Below, piece after piece: positions 1 through 7,483 of a DNA stretch of 64,000 nucleotides. Origin of the DNA: Anaerolineae bacterium (GTDB lineage: Bacteria > Chloroflexota > Anaerolineae > Anaerolineales > Anaerolineaceae). The notes beneath the pieces are model-generated. The model made no database searches. It had not been told where the DNA came from and was given only the letters and a program-made list of their open reading frames with translations. Made by a program: the position numbers and the translations under genes. Where the stretch lies: NCBI GenBank assembly GCA_013314735.1, contig JABUFD010000004.1, forward strand, positions 124,001 to 188,000. The letters are read 5' to 3'. The first letter of the stretch is position 1, and each line of letters opens with the position of its first letter.

Positions 1-847
1 CACAGCGGATCTGCCGGTAAAACTGGTTTTTTCAGCCCTTCCTTCCCCAATCGCACGGGAGTGGGAACCGCGCCTGGCCCAGGCTGGTTTGGCGGTGTGT
101 TCCAATGCTGCTGCGTTCCGCAATGAGCCGGATGTACCACTCATCATCCCCGAGGTCAATGCCGAACACATTGACCTGATCCCCCAACAGCAGGAACGCC
201 TTGGGTGGAAAGGATTCATCGTAACCAGCCCCAACTGCACCACCACCACGGCAGTCATGCCCCTCAAGCCGCTGCATGACGCTTACCACATCGAACAGGT
301 GTTCATCACCAGTTTGCAGGCGTTTTCCGGCGCCGGATATCCGGGCCTGTCCGCCCTGGATATCCAGGACAATGTGATTCCCTACATCGCCGGCGAAGAG
401 GAGAAGATGGAACTGGAAACCCGCATCCTCTTGAGCAAATATGATCCTATGCGGCAGCTGCCGGATGAAACCATACAGGTCAGTGCCCAGGCCAACCGCG
501 TACCGGTGATCGATGGCCATACGGTGTGCCTTTCAGTCAAATTCCGGGAAAAACCAGACATTGCCGCCATCAGCGGTTTATTGACAGGGTACCGCGGTGC
601 GGAGATCGTGCGCCAACTGCCCAGTGCCCCTGTGCATCCGATCATCGTTCGCGACGAAATCGACCGCCCCCAACCACGCCGTGACCGCGATACCGATCAC
701 GGTATGGCTGCCACTGTCGGACGCATCCGACCCTGCCCGATCCTCGACCTGCGGTTTGTCAGCGTTATCCATAATGCCATCCGCGGCGCCGCCGGCGGTG
801 CAATTCTAAATGCAGAACTGCTTGCTGCCAGAGGCTACCTGGAATGA
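1..847 (+). CDS. asd: Aspartate-semialdehyde dehydrogenase, C-terminal part (cut by left edge)
   Basis: The reading frame is open from base 2 and ends with TGA at 845-847, so the N-terminal Rossmann part lies outside the window. The enzyme reduces aspartyl-4-phosphate to aspartate semialdehyde with NADPH, the branch point to lysine, threonine and methionine. The motif SPNCTTT holds the catalytic cysteine (codon 236-238), followed by LQAFSGAGYPG and LDIQDNVIPYIAGEEEKME, typical of the fungal/archaeal-type ASD subfamily. The stop overlaps the next start (ATGA), so the following gene is probably translationally coupled. Family assignment is firm; only the missing N-terminus is unseen. Confidence 0.9.
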   Translation, partial: TADLPVKLVFSALPSPIAREWEPRLAQAGLAVCSNAAAFRNEPDVPLIIPEVNAEHIDLIPQQQERLGWKGFIVTSPNCTTTTAVMPLKPLHDAYHIEQVFITSLQAFSGAGYPGLSALDIQDNVIPYIAGEEEKMELETRILLSKYDPMRQLPDETIQVSAQANRVPVIDGHTVCLSVKFREKPDIAAISGLLTGYRGAEIVRQLPSAPVHPIIVRDEIDRPQPRRDRDTDHGMAATVGRIRPCPILDLRFVSVIHNAIRGAAGGAILNAELLAARGYLE

Positions 848-1986
848 CGGGGCGAGCCTGGCAAATCTATGGGACCGCATCGGTGCAGGATATCCTCGGT
901 GACCATGTCGTATTCCGCAATCTCCAACCGATGGATGCTTCCCTGCCAGGCCTACCCATGCTGCGCGATGATCTGGGCATTGCACCCGGCGATACACCCC
1001 GCAAGACAACTCTCGACTATGCGAAGGTGATTCACCGTATCCTGCTAGCAGCCCGTCCAGGCGGCTTGAAGCAGATAGTCTACATTGGCGATACCCTTTT
1101 CAACGACGGGAGTGCGTTTCGCAACCTGGTCGCGGTTACTGGTTGGGATGCCACCGCGCTGATCACGGCAGAGAACACCGCCAAACCCGCGACCCTGACC
1201 TGGCACCCCACCCCGGGCAGCATCCAGCGACTGTTCACAGCCAACCGGTGGGGATTGGTGTCTGAGTTTCAACGCATCCTCGCACATCAGGGCTTCGCTA
1301 TCGACGAAACGACCGCGGTGGTGGTTGACCTCGATAAAACCCTCCTTGGCGCGCGCGGCCGCAATGACCGGGTGATCGATGCCGCCCGCCTGCAGGCAGC
1401 CTATGCCACTGCGGAAGAAACCTTGCCTGACTTCGACCCGGCAAAATTCGGCACCATATACAACATCCTCAACCAGCCAGCCTGGCATCCCATCACCGCG
1501 GATAACCAGGACTTTCTAGTATATATTTGCCTGCTGGTATATGGCGGCTTCCCGCCGCTGGATGTACTCCTGCGGGAAAAAGAGAACCGCCGCATCGATA
1601 CCTTTTCATCGTTCGAAACCTACATCGATCCACACCTCGATCACCTTCCGCCGCGCCTGCGTACGATGCACGCAGAGTTCCAGAAATGCCTCGTTGCCGG
1701 TGATCCCACGCCATTTAAACGTTTCCGGCAGAATGAATACCACAATACCATTCATGCCATGCAATCCGGTCTTTCGGTCACGAACCCGGATCGACTGCTG
1801 GCAGATTCCATCACAATCACAGCCGAGGTCAAGGCATTTGTCGATGCCTGCCTGGCACAGGGTGCATTGTTATTTGCCATCTCCGACAAACCCGACGAAG
1901 CCTCCCTGCCCACTGCGGAAGAAGCTGCCCGGGGTTCCCTGCCGCTGCACAGGACCAAAGCTGTGGTGGTGGGTCGGGCAATCTGA
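844..1986 (+). CDS. HAD-like protein with unusual motif order
   Basis: This 380-residue protein starts inside the stop of asd. Near residues 155-160 it has VVVDLDKTLL, a good HAD motif I (DxDxT with nucleophile and acid/base Asp). A motif II-like segment (LFAISDKPDEAS) comes near residue 345 and a possible motif III lysine (HRTKAVVVG) at the end. A motif IV-like stretch (IVYIGDTLFNDGSAF) lies before motif I, near residue 80. HAD enzymes are phosphatases and phosphotransferases; no substrate can be named. The coupling to asd suggests amino-acid metabolism but this is weak. It could also be two fused partial HAD modules. It ends 6 bases before the stop of the convergent URO-D-like gene. Confidence 0.6.
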   Translation: MTGRAWQIYGTASVQDILGDHVVFRNLQPMDASLPGLPMLRDDLGIAPGDTPRKTTLDYAKVIHRILLAARPGGLKQIVYIGDTLFNDGSAFRNLVAVTGWDATALITAENTAKPATLTWHPTPGSIQRLFTANRWGLVSEFQRILAHQGFAIDETTAVVVDLDKTLLGARGRNDRVIDAARLQAAYATAEETLPDFDPAKFGTIYNILNQPAWHPITADNQDFLVYICLLVYGGFPPLDVLLREKENRRIDTFSSFETYIDPHLDHLPPRLRTMHAEFQKCLVAGDPTPFKRFRQNEYHNTIHAMQSGLSVTNPDRLLADSITITAEVKAFVDACLAQGALLFAISDKPDEASLPTAEEAARGSLPLHRTKAVVVGRAI

Positions 1987-1992
1987 CAGGTT

Positions 1993-3318
1993 TCAACGAT
2001 ACCTACGGTCGATCTCTTCCTTTACGATTGCCACCCAGCGATTGACCCGATCCTGTTGATGATTCACCGTCGTCACGTCTTTGAGAATGAATTCCAGGTG
2101 GCATTCGCCGGCAATATCCAGGGTTTCGCGGGTGTAGGCGCGTATCTCATCTTCCGGCAGGACCTCCCGTGCCATCACTGCCGGGTTGGGTTTCAGGCAA
2201 TACACATAATCACGCCCCAGATAGTGCGCCATGGCTTCGCGGTCTGACCACGGTGAAACTGACAGCCGCCGCAAATTGGGAATTTCCCGCAAATAGTCCC
2301 AGCGCTTGTCAACCGGTTCACAGCAACCATAGTAACTCAAGCCAAAACGATCGATTAACGGACGCTGATATGGAAGGATGAATTTGGCGAACATGCGTGG
2401 TGAAACCCCCACGGTTTCCTGGCTTTCACTGAACCCCCACAGATCGCTCAGGCGCACCCTGCCGTCAAAATCGGATTGCGGCAAATGATCGGTCAGGCCC
2501 AATCCACCGCTGCCGCAGTAGGCAATATCCCAATTGGGGAACAACAGATTTTCGCGCTCCAGTTCATCCAGGAAGTACAGGGTGCCCTCACTCAACCGCT
2601 GCATCATGGCCTGCAGAAACGCCGGGCGGTCAATCATGTCAAACATCATCTCTTCCAATCCCCGCAAGTAGATCAGGGTCTGGGTCAGACCATTCGTCCA
2701 AAACCAGGATTCTTTGCGCTGCACCGGCAGAATATCCCCCAGAACATCATCCGCCAGTTCCAACAACAATTCAGAAGCGTGGAAATCAACCTTCATGGTC
2801 GGTGCGCACATCAACGACAGGTCTTCTTCACGATTGATCGGCGCATCCCACTTGTAGGAGCCGTGTTCCAGGTCACCGATCTGCACCTGACGCGCGCCCC
2901 AATTTAATTCCTGATGAAAAAAGCCGATATTAAAAGTTTGTTCCAGGCATTGATCCGAATCCATCCGGGCAATGAACAGGTTTTGCCGCAGGGCGTTCTC
3001 AAATCCGCGTGCGGTTTTGCTGCTGCAAACCAGGGCTTCGGTGGGGAGGATCTCACGCCAGGAGGTTTCCGGGAAGCAAATCACCAACGGCTTCACCCAT
3101 TCCAGGTTGTTCTTGCTGCGCTGTAACTGGCGCTTCCCACTCTCACGCGGATGAAAAGCATATTCAGCATACTCGCTTGCCAGGTCACGCAAAATGCGCG
3201 TTTCTTCAGGTGACACTATTATTTCTGCAGGATCCACCAACGCTGTATCACGCAGCACCTTATGGTCATAGGGAAGAAAATCATCCAAGTTCGGCTTCCT
3301 TTCTACGCTGGCGGGCAA
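1993..3318 (-). CDS. Uroporphyrinogen decarboxylase (URO-D)-like protein
   Basis: About 441 residues if translation begins at the TTG at 3318. A second TTG at 3288 has a better Shine-Dalgarno (AAGGAAG, 6-base spacing) and would give 431 residues starting LDDFLPYDHK. The C-terminal half has the URO-D/cobalamin methyltransferase style: a barrel with the segment YYGCCEPVDKRWDYL, then LSVSPWSDRE and CLKPNPAVMA. Members of this branch outside heme synthesis usually transfer methyl groups to or from corrinoid proteins. No corrinoid-binding partner or other heme gene is nearby, so the substrate is unknown. It is convergent with the HAD-like gene. Confidence 0.65.
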   Translation of the reverse strand: MPASVERKPNLDDFLPYDHKVLRDTALVDPAEIIVSPEETRILRDLASEYAEYAFHPRESGKRQLQRSKNNLEWVKPLVICFPETSWREILPTEALVCSSKTARGFENALRQNLFIARMDSDQCLEQTFNIGFFHQELNWGARQVQIGDLEHGSYKWDAPINREEDLSLMCAPTMKVDFHASELLLELADDVLGDILPVQRKESWFWTNGLTQTLIYLRGLEEMMFDMIDRPAFLQAMMQRLSEGTLYFLDELERENLLFPNWDIAYCGSGGLGLTDHLPQSDFDGRVRLSDLWGFSESQETVGVSPRMFAKFILPYQRPLIDRFGLSYYGCCEPVDKRWDYLREIPNLRRLSVSPWSDREAMAHYLGRDYVYCLKPNPAVMAREVLPEDEIRAYTRETLDIAGECHLEFILKDVTTVNHQQDRVNRWVAIVKEEIDRRYR

Positions 3319-3415
3319 AGAAATCGCCCATCAATTGGGTAACACAAGGGGTTAAAATTCTCTGGGGTATACCTTAACAACAGGGGAGTACATTTCTGAA
3401 CGGGCCAAACCGGCA

Positions 3416-3451
3416 ACAAAAAGGCGTCTCCATCCACGGATAGAAACGCCT
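3416..3451 (-). terminator. Intrinsic terminator after the FmdB-like gene
   Basis: On the minus strand the arms AGGCGT (3451-3446) and ACGCCT (3427-3422), with extra inner pairing GGA/TCC, are followed by a T-rich run. It lies 21 bases past the stop of the zinc-ribbon gene. Confidence 0.7.
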
Positions 3452-3472
3452 GGGGAGACTGGGCATACCGAA

Positions 3473-3688
3473 CTAATGTCCACAGGAGGCGCAGGACCCT
3501 CCCTCACAGCCAGAGCAGCTGCTGCCACTCCCACCGGTCACACCATGGGCGCAGAACATCGAGATTTTCTTCTCGGTTTCACCGCTTTTGCATGCCGGGC
3601 ATTCCGGCAAAATTTCTGACTGGGAGAAACTCACCCGTTTCTCAAATTCATAACCACATTTATCACAACGATATTCATAGATTGGCAT
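3473..3688 (-). CDS. FmdB-family zinc ribbon protein
   Basis: A 71-residue protein beginning MPIYEYRCDKCGYEFEK, the hallmark start of the FmdB/CxxC_CxxC_SSSS family. CDKC and CPAC form a four-cysteine zinc site, and the tail is rich in glycine, serine and cysteine (GSSCSGCEGG, CASCGH). Such proteins are proposed regulators or metal-handling factors; the exact role is not known. It is a single gene with its own terminator and an AGGTGT ribosome-binding site just upstream. Confidence 0.85.
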   Translation of the reverse strand: MPIYEYRCDKCGYEFEKRVSFSQSEILPECPACKSGETEKKISMFCAHGVTGGSGSSCSGCEGGSCASCGH

Positions 3689-3999
3689 CTATACACCTCC
3701 AACATCGGTTTCATAAAACACTATATCACAATTGGAAAGGGTGTCAAGCACTCCTGCCAGAAGAATAGCTGATGGAGTCGATGGTATTAAGCAAGTCCAC
3801 ACTGAACATCACCCTGCAACAGATCCTGGCGGGTTCCGACCATCGCATTGTCAAAGTATGCAATTGACGCATTCCACATCTTAATAATTTGACATCGAAC
3901 ATTTGTTCGTGTACAATAAAGACAAATTAGCACATTTGTTTTTTGCCAAATGTGTTTCACAGGAAATCTACCTGTTGAACAAAAGAGAAAGGATTCTCC
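3689..3999. other. Intergenic region between FmdB-like gene and lexA
   Basis: No gene is seen in this 311-base stretch. Its right part carries the lexA promoter and operator (3889-3917) and a leader of about 75 bases; the left part must hold the FmdB-like promoter, but no convincing -35/-10 pair was found. Confidence 0.6.
3889..3917 (+). promoter_or_regulatory. lexA promoter with embedded LexA operator
   Basis: A consensus -35 TTGACA (3889-3894) and a -10 TACAAT (3912-3917) are 17 bases apart. The spacer contains CGAACATTTGTTCG (3896-3909), a perfect CGAAC-N4-GTTCG palindrome as used by Gram-positive-type LexA/DinR. Binding here would block RNA polymerase, giving classical lexA autorepression. 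Confidence 0.92.
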
Positions 4000-4740
4000 A
4001 TGCCAAGAACAAGCAATGCCATGGATCGCAGGCTGAAAAAGATCATCCAATTTCTGATCGAATACCAGGAAAAAAATGGGTATCCGCCCACCATCCGGGA
4101 AATCGGCCGTGAGATTAATGTTAACTCCACCTCACAGGTGACCTATTACCTCAACAAACTGGAAGAAGACAGTCTGATTGACCGCAGCGGGCACCTCTCG
4201 CGCAGCATCCGCGTTAATCCAGCAGGATATGAACTGATCGGTTTTAACCCGGATGAAGACATCGTTGTCGAGAAACACGAAAACCTGCTGGACAGGGTTG
4301 CCAGTGCAGTGGAAAACCTGTGGAAAATTCCGGTTTATGGTGTGATTGTTGCCAGCGAACCCCTGCCCATGCCCGACGATCCGACTTTTGCCCCGGACAC
4401 CACCATCGATGTCGCCCGATCCCTGTTTGGAATCAACGAAAAACCCGGCAACCTGTTCGCCCTTGAGGTTTCGGGGGATTCCATGATCGACGCCATGATC
4501 AACGACGGCGACACGGTCATCTTCAAACGCCAGGAAACCGTCAATAACGGGGAAATGGCAGCCATCTGGATCGACGATGATAATACCACCACTCTCAAGT
4601 ATTTCTACCGGGAGGATGACTATTACCGTCTCAAACCTGCCAACCCCACCATGCAGGATATCATCATCCCCAAACGCAAAAATGTACGCATCATGGGGAA
4701 AGTGGTGGCAGTAGTACGCCAGGTACAATCCGCAGCCTGA
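4000..4740 (+). CDS. lexA: LexA repressor, SOS response
   Basis: 246 residues; an AAAGGA site lies before the ATG. Residues 1-75 form the winged helix-turn-helix DNA-binding domain (TIREIGREINVNSTSQVTYY), residues 110-245 the S24 self-cleaving domain. The nucleophile is Ser161 in GDSMIDAM and the general base Lys200 in TTLKYF. Activated RecA triggers cleavage between the domains. The expected Ala-Gly scissile bond reads Ala118-Ser119 (IVASEPL), which is unusual. The linker before the protease core is a little longer than in E. coli LexA. The gene stands alone, is repressed through the operator at 3896-3909, and ends in a strong terminator. Confidence 0.95.
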   Translation: MPRTSNAMDRRLKKIIQFLIEYQEKNGYPPTIREIGREINVNSTSQVTYYLNKLEEDSLIDRSGHLSRSIRVNPAGYELIGFNPDEDIVVEKHENLLDRVASAVENLWKIPVYGVIVASEPLPMPDDPTFAPDTTIDVARSLFGINEKPGNLFALEVSGDSMIDAMINDGDTVIFKRQETVNNGEMAAIWIDDDNTTTLKYFYREDDYYRLKPANPTMQDIIIPKRKNVRIMGKVVAVVRQVQSAA

Positions 4741-4780
4741 ATCATCCGCTGCCAACGGGCAGCCAATCAAGTTTCACCAC

Positions 4781-4819
4781 AGGCATCCGATACCAATCCA
4801 ACCGGATGCCTGTTTTTTT
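4781..4819 (+). terminator. lexA terminator
   Basis: AGGCATCCG (4781-4789) pairs with CGGATGCCT (4803-4811), followed by G and seven T residues. A textbook intrinsic terminator 40 bases after the lexA stop. Confidence 0.92.
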
Positions 4820-4832
4820 GTGAAAACAAAAA

Positions 4833-4862
4833 CCCCCGGTGATTTTTTACAAATCCCGGGGG
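4833..4862 (-). terminator. rplJL operon terminator (probably bidirectional)
   Basis: CCCCCGG (4833-4839) pairs with CCGGGGG (4856-4862). On the minus strand it is followed by TTTTTGTTTT, ending the rplJ-rplL transcript; on the plus strand it is followed by CTTCTTTTTTT and backs up the lexA terminator. Confidence 0.9.
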
Positions 4863-4888
4863 CTTCTTTTTTTGGATAGGTTACCAGA

Positions 4889-5263
4889 TTACGCCAGTTC
4901 GACTTCGGCGCCAGCGGCGGCCAGTTTGGATTTCGCGTCTTCAGCAACTTCCTTGGAAACGCCGGTGAGGACCTTGGCGCCGGCTTCTTCAGCCATGTTC
5001 TTGGCTTCCACCAGGCCGAGGCTGGTCAGTTGGCGGATGACCTTGATGACGTCGATCTTCTTGGGGCCGGGGCCTTTGAGAACAACATCGAACTCGGTCT
5101 TCTCTTCCACTTCTTCCACAGGACCAGCGGCCACAGCGGCCACAGCGGCTACGGGAGCGGCAGCGGAAACGCCCCATTTTTCCTCGAGGGCTTTCACCAG
5201 GTCGGCAGCTTCCAGAACGGTCAGCGTGCTCAGTTCTTCAACCAATTTTGCAATATCAGCCAT
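4889..5263 (-). CDS. rplL: 50S ribosomal protein L7/L12
   Basis: 124 residues, the usual length. The N-terminal dimerisation domain ([23 protein letters not shown]) is followed by an alanine/valine-rich hinge at about 35-50. The C-terminal factor-binding domain has [21 protein letters not shown] and the conserved GLVEAK-N. L7/L12 forms the multimeric stalk that recruits EF-Tu and EF-G. An AGGAGAAT ribosome-binding site precedes the ATG. It is the last gene of the rplJ-rplL transcription unit. Confidence 0.97.
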   Translation of the reverse strand: MADIAKLVEELSTLTVLEAADLVKALEEKWGVSAAAPVAAVAAVAAGPVEEVEEKTEFDVVLKGPGPKKIDVIKVIRQLTSLGLVEAKNMAEEAGAKVLTGVSKEVAEDAKSKLAAAGAEVELA

Positions 5264-5331
5264 TGTAATTCTCCTAAAAAATAAAATGTACCTTGGGTGG
5301 GTTATAAACCCGGATTTGTTGTTTTTTGTTT

Positions 5332-5370
5332 GGCGGAAACATCCGCCTTTCGGTGGCTGCCCAATGGGCA
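5332..5370 (-). promoter_or_regulatory. Stem-loops in the rplJ-rplL intergenic region
   Basis: Two compact hairpins sit between rplJ and rplL: TGCCC-AAT-GGGCA (5358-5370) and GGCGGA/TCCGCC (5332-5347). Neither has a following T-run, so they are more likely processing or stability elements than terminators. They may help set the excess of L7/L12 over L10; that role is inferred. Confidence 0.45.
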
Positions 5371-5386
5371 GTCAAACTTGTTCCGC

Positions 5387-5902
5387 TTATTTCTCGGAAT
5401 AAGCTTTCAGCACACGGGCAACCTGGCTGGCAGGTTCGTTGATGGTACGAACGAGCTTGCTGGCGGGTGCCAGGATGGTGCCCAGCAACTGGGCGCGCAT
5501 CACCGGTAACGGGGGCAGGGTTGCCAACGATTTCACATCGGCTGCGGTCAGTTCATTCTTGTTCAGGTAACCGCCCTTGAATTCGAGCTTACCGTCGTTC
5601 TCTTTGACCAGGTCTGCCAGGACTTTGGCGAGGGCGGCAGGATCGTTGAAAGCATAACCGACCAGGTTGGTACCCGTCAGTCGCTCATCAACAGAGTAAC
5701 CCTGATTGTTCATCGCAATCCGCAAGAGAGTGTTCTTGCAGACATGCGCTTCAGCGCCCACCTCACGCACCTGGCGATGGAGACCTTCCAACTTCTTGTT
5801 GGTCAGACCGGTGTAGTTCAACATGAACACCGCGTGACTCTTCTCGAGCCAGGATTCATATTGCGCCACGATTGCTTGTTTTTCTTTATTTGTGAATGCC
5901 AA
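5387..5902 (-). CDS. rplJ: 50S ribosomal protein L10
   Basis: 171 residues when started at the TTG at 5902, which has a strong AAAGGAGG site 8 bases upstream; an upstream in-frame ATG at 5956 would add 18 residues not typical of L10 and lies before that site. The start LAFTNKEKQAIVAQY and the NYTGLT, KNTLLRIA and P-rich LPPLPVMRAQLLGTILAPASKL segments are classic L10. The C-terminal helix binds L7/L12 dimers. L10 (with L7/L12) is expected to repress its own operon by binding the leader RNA at about 6075-6150. Confidence 0.95.
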   Translation of the reverse strand: MAFTNKEKQAIVAQYESWLEKSHAVFMLNYTGLTNKKLEGLHRQVREVGAEAHVCKNTLLRIAMNNQGYSVDERLTGTNLVGYAFNDPAALAKVLADLVKENDGKLEFKGGYLNKNELTAADVKSLATLPPLPVMRAQLLGTILAPASKLVRTINEPASQVARVLKAYSEK

Positions 5903-5957
5903 GCTGAATTTCCTCCTTTCCTGAGAGATGTACTTTTCGCTTGTCGCGTTAATCAAG

Positions 5958-6016
5958 CCGGAATAGGTTCCGGCAAAATCAAAAGGTTCTTACCGGGATG
6001 ACAGCCGGTAAGAACC
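5958..6016 (-). terminator. Attenuator hairpin between L10 leader and rplJ
   Basis: On the minus strand GGTTCTTACCGG (compl. 6016-6005) pairs perfectly with CCGGTAAGAACC (compl. 5996-5985), followed by TTTTGATTTT. It is a 12-bp intrinsic terminator inside the leader, upstream of rplJ. A second small hairpin, GCCGGAACC/TTCCGGC, follows at 5975-5958. The placement fits L10-controlled premature termination. Confidence 0.8.
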
Positions 6017-6065
6017 CAGGGGTTTCTTTTCGAACCAAAGGGCACAATTGTCCCTCGAATTCGCG

Positions 6066-6150
6066 TTCAGTTCTTCACCTCGGCTGGATTTTAAGGCGTT
6101 CGCGCAGGAACGTCCCCGGCTGTCTTCGGTTGTATACAGTTGTTAAGCGA
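6066..6150 (-). ncRNA. Ribosomal protein L10 leader (cis-regulatory RNA)
   Basis: The minus-strand RNA has the conserved blocks of L10 leaders: CCGAAGACAGCCGGGG (around 6134-6118) and TTAAAATCCAGCCGAGGTG (around 6094-6075), which pair to form the rRNA-mimicking site bound by L10(L12)4. It starts just downstream of a TATAAT box and lies upstream of the attenuator hairpin. Recognised from memory of the family consensus; a covariance-model search would settle it. Confidence 0.82.
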
Positions 6151-6155
6151 GGAGT

Positions 6156-6184
6156 ATTATACTCGAAAAAAATGATTTAGTCCA
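6156..6184 (-). promoter_or_regulatory. Promoter of the rplJL leader transcript
   Basis: A perfect TATAAT (compl. 6161-6156) has a weak -35, TGGACT (compl. 6184-6179), 17 bases upstream. The -35 overlaps the rplA stop codon, giving rplJ-rplL its own start of transcription ahead of the L10 leader. Confidence 0.6.
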
Positions 6185-6887
6185 TAATCTGCGAAAGCTG
6201 CAGATCAACACGCACCGCGGGGCTCATGGTGGAGGTTACGGTAACACGTTTGATATAGTTGCCTTTGGCGCCGGAAGGACGGGCCTTCTTGACCGCGGAC
6301 ATCAACGCAGACATATTCTCGTATAACGCCTGGAGATCAAAAGAGACCTTTCCAATCGGAACATGCAGGTTGGCGGTTTTATCCAGGCGGAATTCCACAC
6401 GGCCAGCTTTGGCTTCCATCACCGCAGTTGCAATCTGGTCTGGCCCTACCACCGTACCCGCCTTCGGGTTCGGCATCAAGCCGCGCGGACCAAGAATGCG
6501 GCCCAGTCGTCCAACAATCCCCATGGTCTGGGGCATGGCGATCGCCACATCGAAATCAGTCCACCCGCCCTGGATTTTTTCGATCCAGGAATCATCGTCC
6601 GCAACATAATCGGCGCCGGCATCCCGTGCAGCCTGGGCGGCATCACCCTGGGCAAAAACCAATACACGCACGGTCTTTCCGAGGCCGTTCGGCAGCACAA
6701 CAGTATCGCGAACCTGCTGGTCGGCCTGGCGCGGATCAAGACCCATGCGGAGGTGAACTTCCACGGTCGAGTCAAAGGTGGTGCTGGAGATTTGCTTTAT
6801 GAGTTCAAGCGCTTCACGCGGTTCATAAAATTTACCCGCTTCAATTTTGCCTTGCGCTTCAAGATATTTCTTACCATGTTTTGCCAT
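6177..6887 (-). CDS. rplA: 50S ribosomal protein L1
   Basis: 236 residues from the ATG at 6887, which follows AAGGAGAAAAAATA; a longer in-frame extension to 6932 would run through the L1-type RNA element and is rejected. Conserved segments include the start [47 protein letters not shown] and the RNA-contacting C-terminus. L1 forms the mobile 23S stalk involved in E-site tRNA release and represses its own mRNA. The mRNA just upstream mimics the 23S L1 site (6902-6932). The order rplK-rplA is the standard L11 operon. Confidence 0.96.
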   Translation of the reverse strand: MAKHGKKYLEAQGKIEAGKFYEPREALELIKQISSTTFDSTVEVHLRMGLDPRQADQQVRDTVVLPNGLGKTVRVLVFAQGDAAQAARDAGADYVADDDSWIEKIQGGWTDFDVAIAMPQTMGIVGRLGRILGPRGLMPNPKAGTVVGPDQIATAVMEAKAGRVEFRLDKTANLHVPIGKVSFDLQALYENMSALMSAVKKARPSGAKGNYIKRVTVTSTMSPAVRVDLQLSQIMD

Positions 6888-6901
6888 TATTTTTTCTCCT
6901 T

Positions 6902-6932
6902 GTGGTTCCAACGGGCACTGCTGCCCTCCCAC
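6902..6932 (-). promoter_or_regulatory. L1-binding mRNA element before rplA
   Basis: Read on the minus strand: GTGG, GA, GGGCA, loop GCAG, TGCCC, GTTGGAA, CCAC. The outer 4-bp stem, GA internal loop, 5-bp inner stem and 7-base 3' internal loop match the layout of the 23S rRNA L1 stalk (GTGGGAGG...ACCAC). It abuts the Shine-Dalgarno AAGGAG, so bound L1 would block initiation. The same design occurs before rplK. Confidence 0.75.
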
Positions 6933-6947
6933 GATCCATTGAACAGT

Positions 6948-7373
6948 TTAGTCTTTGATCCGAATGCCCATCTGGCGAGCGGTACCGGCGATCTGGCGCA
7001 TGGCCATTTCAATGTCGTACGCATTCAGGTCTTTCATTTTCGCTTCAGCAATCTCACGCAATTGGTCGCTGGTGATGGTCGCGACAATTTCCCGGTTGGG
7101 AACGGCGGAACCACGGTCGAGTCCGGCAGCTTTTTTGAGCAATTCCGAAGCGGGCGGTGACTTCAATACGAAGGTGTAGGAACCATCGGTATAGACCGTA
7201 ATTTCGGCAGGGATCACCTGCCCCATCATCGACTGGGTGCGTCCGTTGTAGTCCTTGCAGAATGCCATGATGTTGATGCCATGGCCTGCCAGGGCAGGGC
7301 CAACCGGGGGCGCAGGATTCGCCTTACCGGCGGGCAATTGTAACTTTACGATTGCTTTAAATTTCTTTGCCAT
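6948..7373 (-). CDS. rplK: 50S ribosomal protein L11
   Basis: 141 residues from the ATG at 7373, exactly the usual L11 length. [30 protein letters not shown] carries the conserved proline-rich N-terminal domain; the C-terminal domain has [12 protein letters not shown] and [16 protein letters not shown]11 binds the GTPase-associated centre of 23S rRNA. A longer frame to 7418 is rejected because it crosses the L1-type element and the strong AAGGAGAAAAAA site. Confidence 0.97.
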   Translation of the reverse strand: MAKKFKAIVKLQLPAGKANPAPPVGPALAGHGINIMAFCKDYNGRTQSMMGQVIPAEITVYTDGSYTFVLKSPPASELLKKAAGLDRGSAVPNREIVATITSDQLREIAEAKMKDLNAYDIEMAMRQIAGTARQMGIRIKD

Positions 7374-7386
7374 TTTTTTCTCCTTG

Positions 7387-7418
7387 GTGGTAATGACGGG
7401 TGGATCACACCCTCCCAC
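7387..7418 (-). promoter_or_regulatory. L1-binding mRNA element before rplK
   Basis: Read on the minus strand: GTGG, GA, GGGTG, loop TGATC, CACCC, GTCATTA, CCAC, followed directly by AAGGAG. It has the same stem lengths and internal-loop sizes as the element before rplA, and resembles the 23S L1 stalk. In E. coli, L1 represses the rplK-rplA operon through a site of this kind near rplK. Confidence 0.78.
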
Positions 7419-7483
7419 AAAAATTCAGCTCCTTGCAGGCGCGCACCAAGTGTCTGCCGGCGGGGAACCGTTGAAACACGAAT

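Noticed and set aside
62-73. GTGGGAACCGCG, similar to the T-box antiterminator core
   Set aside because: It lies inside the asd reading frame and encodes conserved protein; no specifier hairpin or terminator accompanies it.
4132-4770. 212-codon frame antisense to lexA
   Set aside because: It is a shadow of lexA, which has its own promoter, start and terminator.
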